Source: Rhodothermia bacterium (GTDB taxonomy: Bacteria; Bacteroidota; Rhodothermia; Rhodothermales; JABDKH01). Taken from it: 5,532 nt of DNA. Position numbers and translations under genes: made by a program. The number at the start of each line of letters is the position of its first letter. The first letter of the stretch is position 1. The DNA lies in NCBI GenBank assembly GCA_018679295.1, contig JAHHLP010000211.1, positions 1 through 5,532 of the forward strand, read 5' to 3'. Positions 5,376 through 5,532 of this stretch are shown piece by piece. The notes beneath the pieces were generated by a model. That model saw nothing but the letters and a program-made list of their open reading frames with translations. It was not told the DNA's origin and ran no database searches.

Positions 5376-5532
5376 TCGGGAAATTAGGGCGCGTCGGTGG
5401 AAGGTGGGAACGTATGGCGGGGGTCCACAAGATACGCATCTACGATTGACTCCTCAGTCGGATTCACGCAACCGCAGGGCGCCCGATGCCTTCCACAAAA
5501 ATTTGCTTGAGGTCGAGAGTCCATTTTGTAAG
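5376..5532. other. Upstream flank of the barrel-hemW-DUF192 unit, no assignable gene
   Basis: This 157-bp stretch precedes the leftward unit and should contain its promoter unless the unit extends beyond the window, but no convincing -35/-10 pair is visible. On the minus strand one frame stays open from the window edge to TGA at 5466-5464 (22 codons, ending IGRPAVA), and could be the tail of an upstream gene. Another frame could encode 46 residues from ATG 5524 to TAA 5386-5384. Neither can be supported from so little sequence. Small palindromes occur (GGGCGCCC at 5477-5484 and GACT-CCTC-AGTC at 5448-5459). Confidence 0.35.

Noticed and set aside
5221..5439. A 72-codon minus-strand ORF whose ATG is preceded by GAGGAG at about 10 nt
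   Set aside because: The ribosome-site match is attractive, but the frame overlaps the signal-peptide part of the barrel gene for about 155 bp, and the product is Pro/Arg/Cys-rich and shadow-like.

Overview
The window looks like a chromosomal housekeeping region of a Gram-negative bacterium, built around iron-sulfur and heme biogenesis. Base composition is moderately GC-rich (mid-50s percent by eye). Two genes encode lipobox proteins and one encodes a secreted protein with beta-barrel character ending in Phe, which implies an outer membrane. The N-terminus of SufB (an EYEYGF...EPEWMFEWRL pattern) and a K-D-E sorting-like tract after one lipoprotein cysteine suggest Bacteroidota or a Rhodothermota/Balneolota-type relative. 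That placement is an inference from remembered families and was not checked by a search.

Layout. (1) Bases 1-1954, minus strand: a suf operon read leftwards, with sufB complete and then sufC, which is cut by the window edge just before its ABC signature motif. sufD and sufS would be expected beyond the edge. (2) Bases 1955-2315: an AT-rich divergent control region. It holds a sigma70-like -35 (TTGACA) for suf embedded in a perfect 6-bp inverted repeat, a 20-bp-spaced direct repeat with A-tracts, and several hairpins in the leader of the next gene. (3) Bases 2316-2648, plus strand: an A-type Fe-S carrier (IscA/SufA/ErpA family) with its three cysteines. (4) Bases 2645-5375, minus strand: a tightly packed four-gene unit, read right to left as a putative outer-membrane/secreted barrel protein, hemW (radical-SAM heme chaperone), and two tandem paralogous DUF192 lipoproteins. 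Junctions are 4 bp or less of overlap or short gaps, so co-transcription and coupled translation are likely. This unit converges on the carrier gene, and both stop codons lie in one CTAG. (5) Bases 5376-5532: upstream flank with no gene that can be assigned.

How it fits together. SufB and SufC belong to the SufBC2D scaffold that builds Fe-S clusters. The A-type protein transported on the other side of the same control region would carry clusters to targets. HemW itself needs a [4Fe-4S] cluster and moves heme. The two DUF192 proteins and the barrel protein have no established link to this chemistry. The region is mostly ordinary; the points worth a second look are the suf control region, the duplicated DUF192 pair with different lipoprotein tails, and the zero-gap convergent junction. 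I saw no mobile element, CRISPR array, RNA gene or defence-like system.
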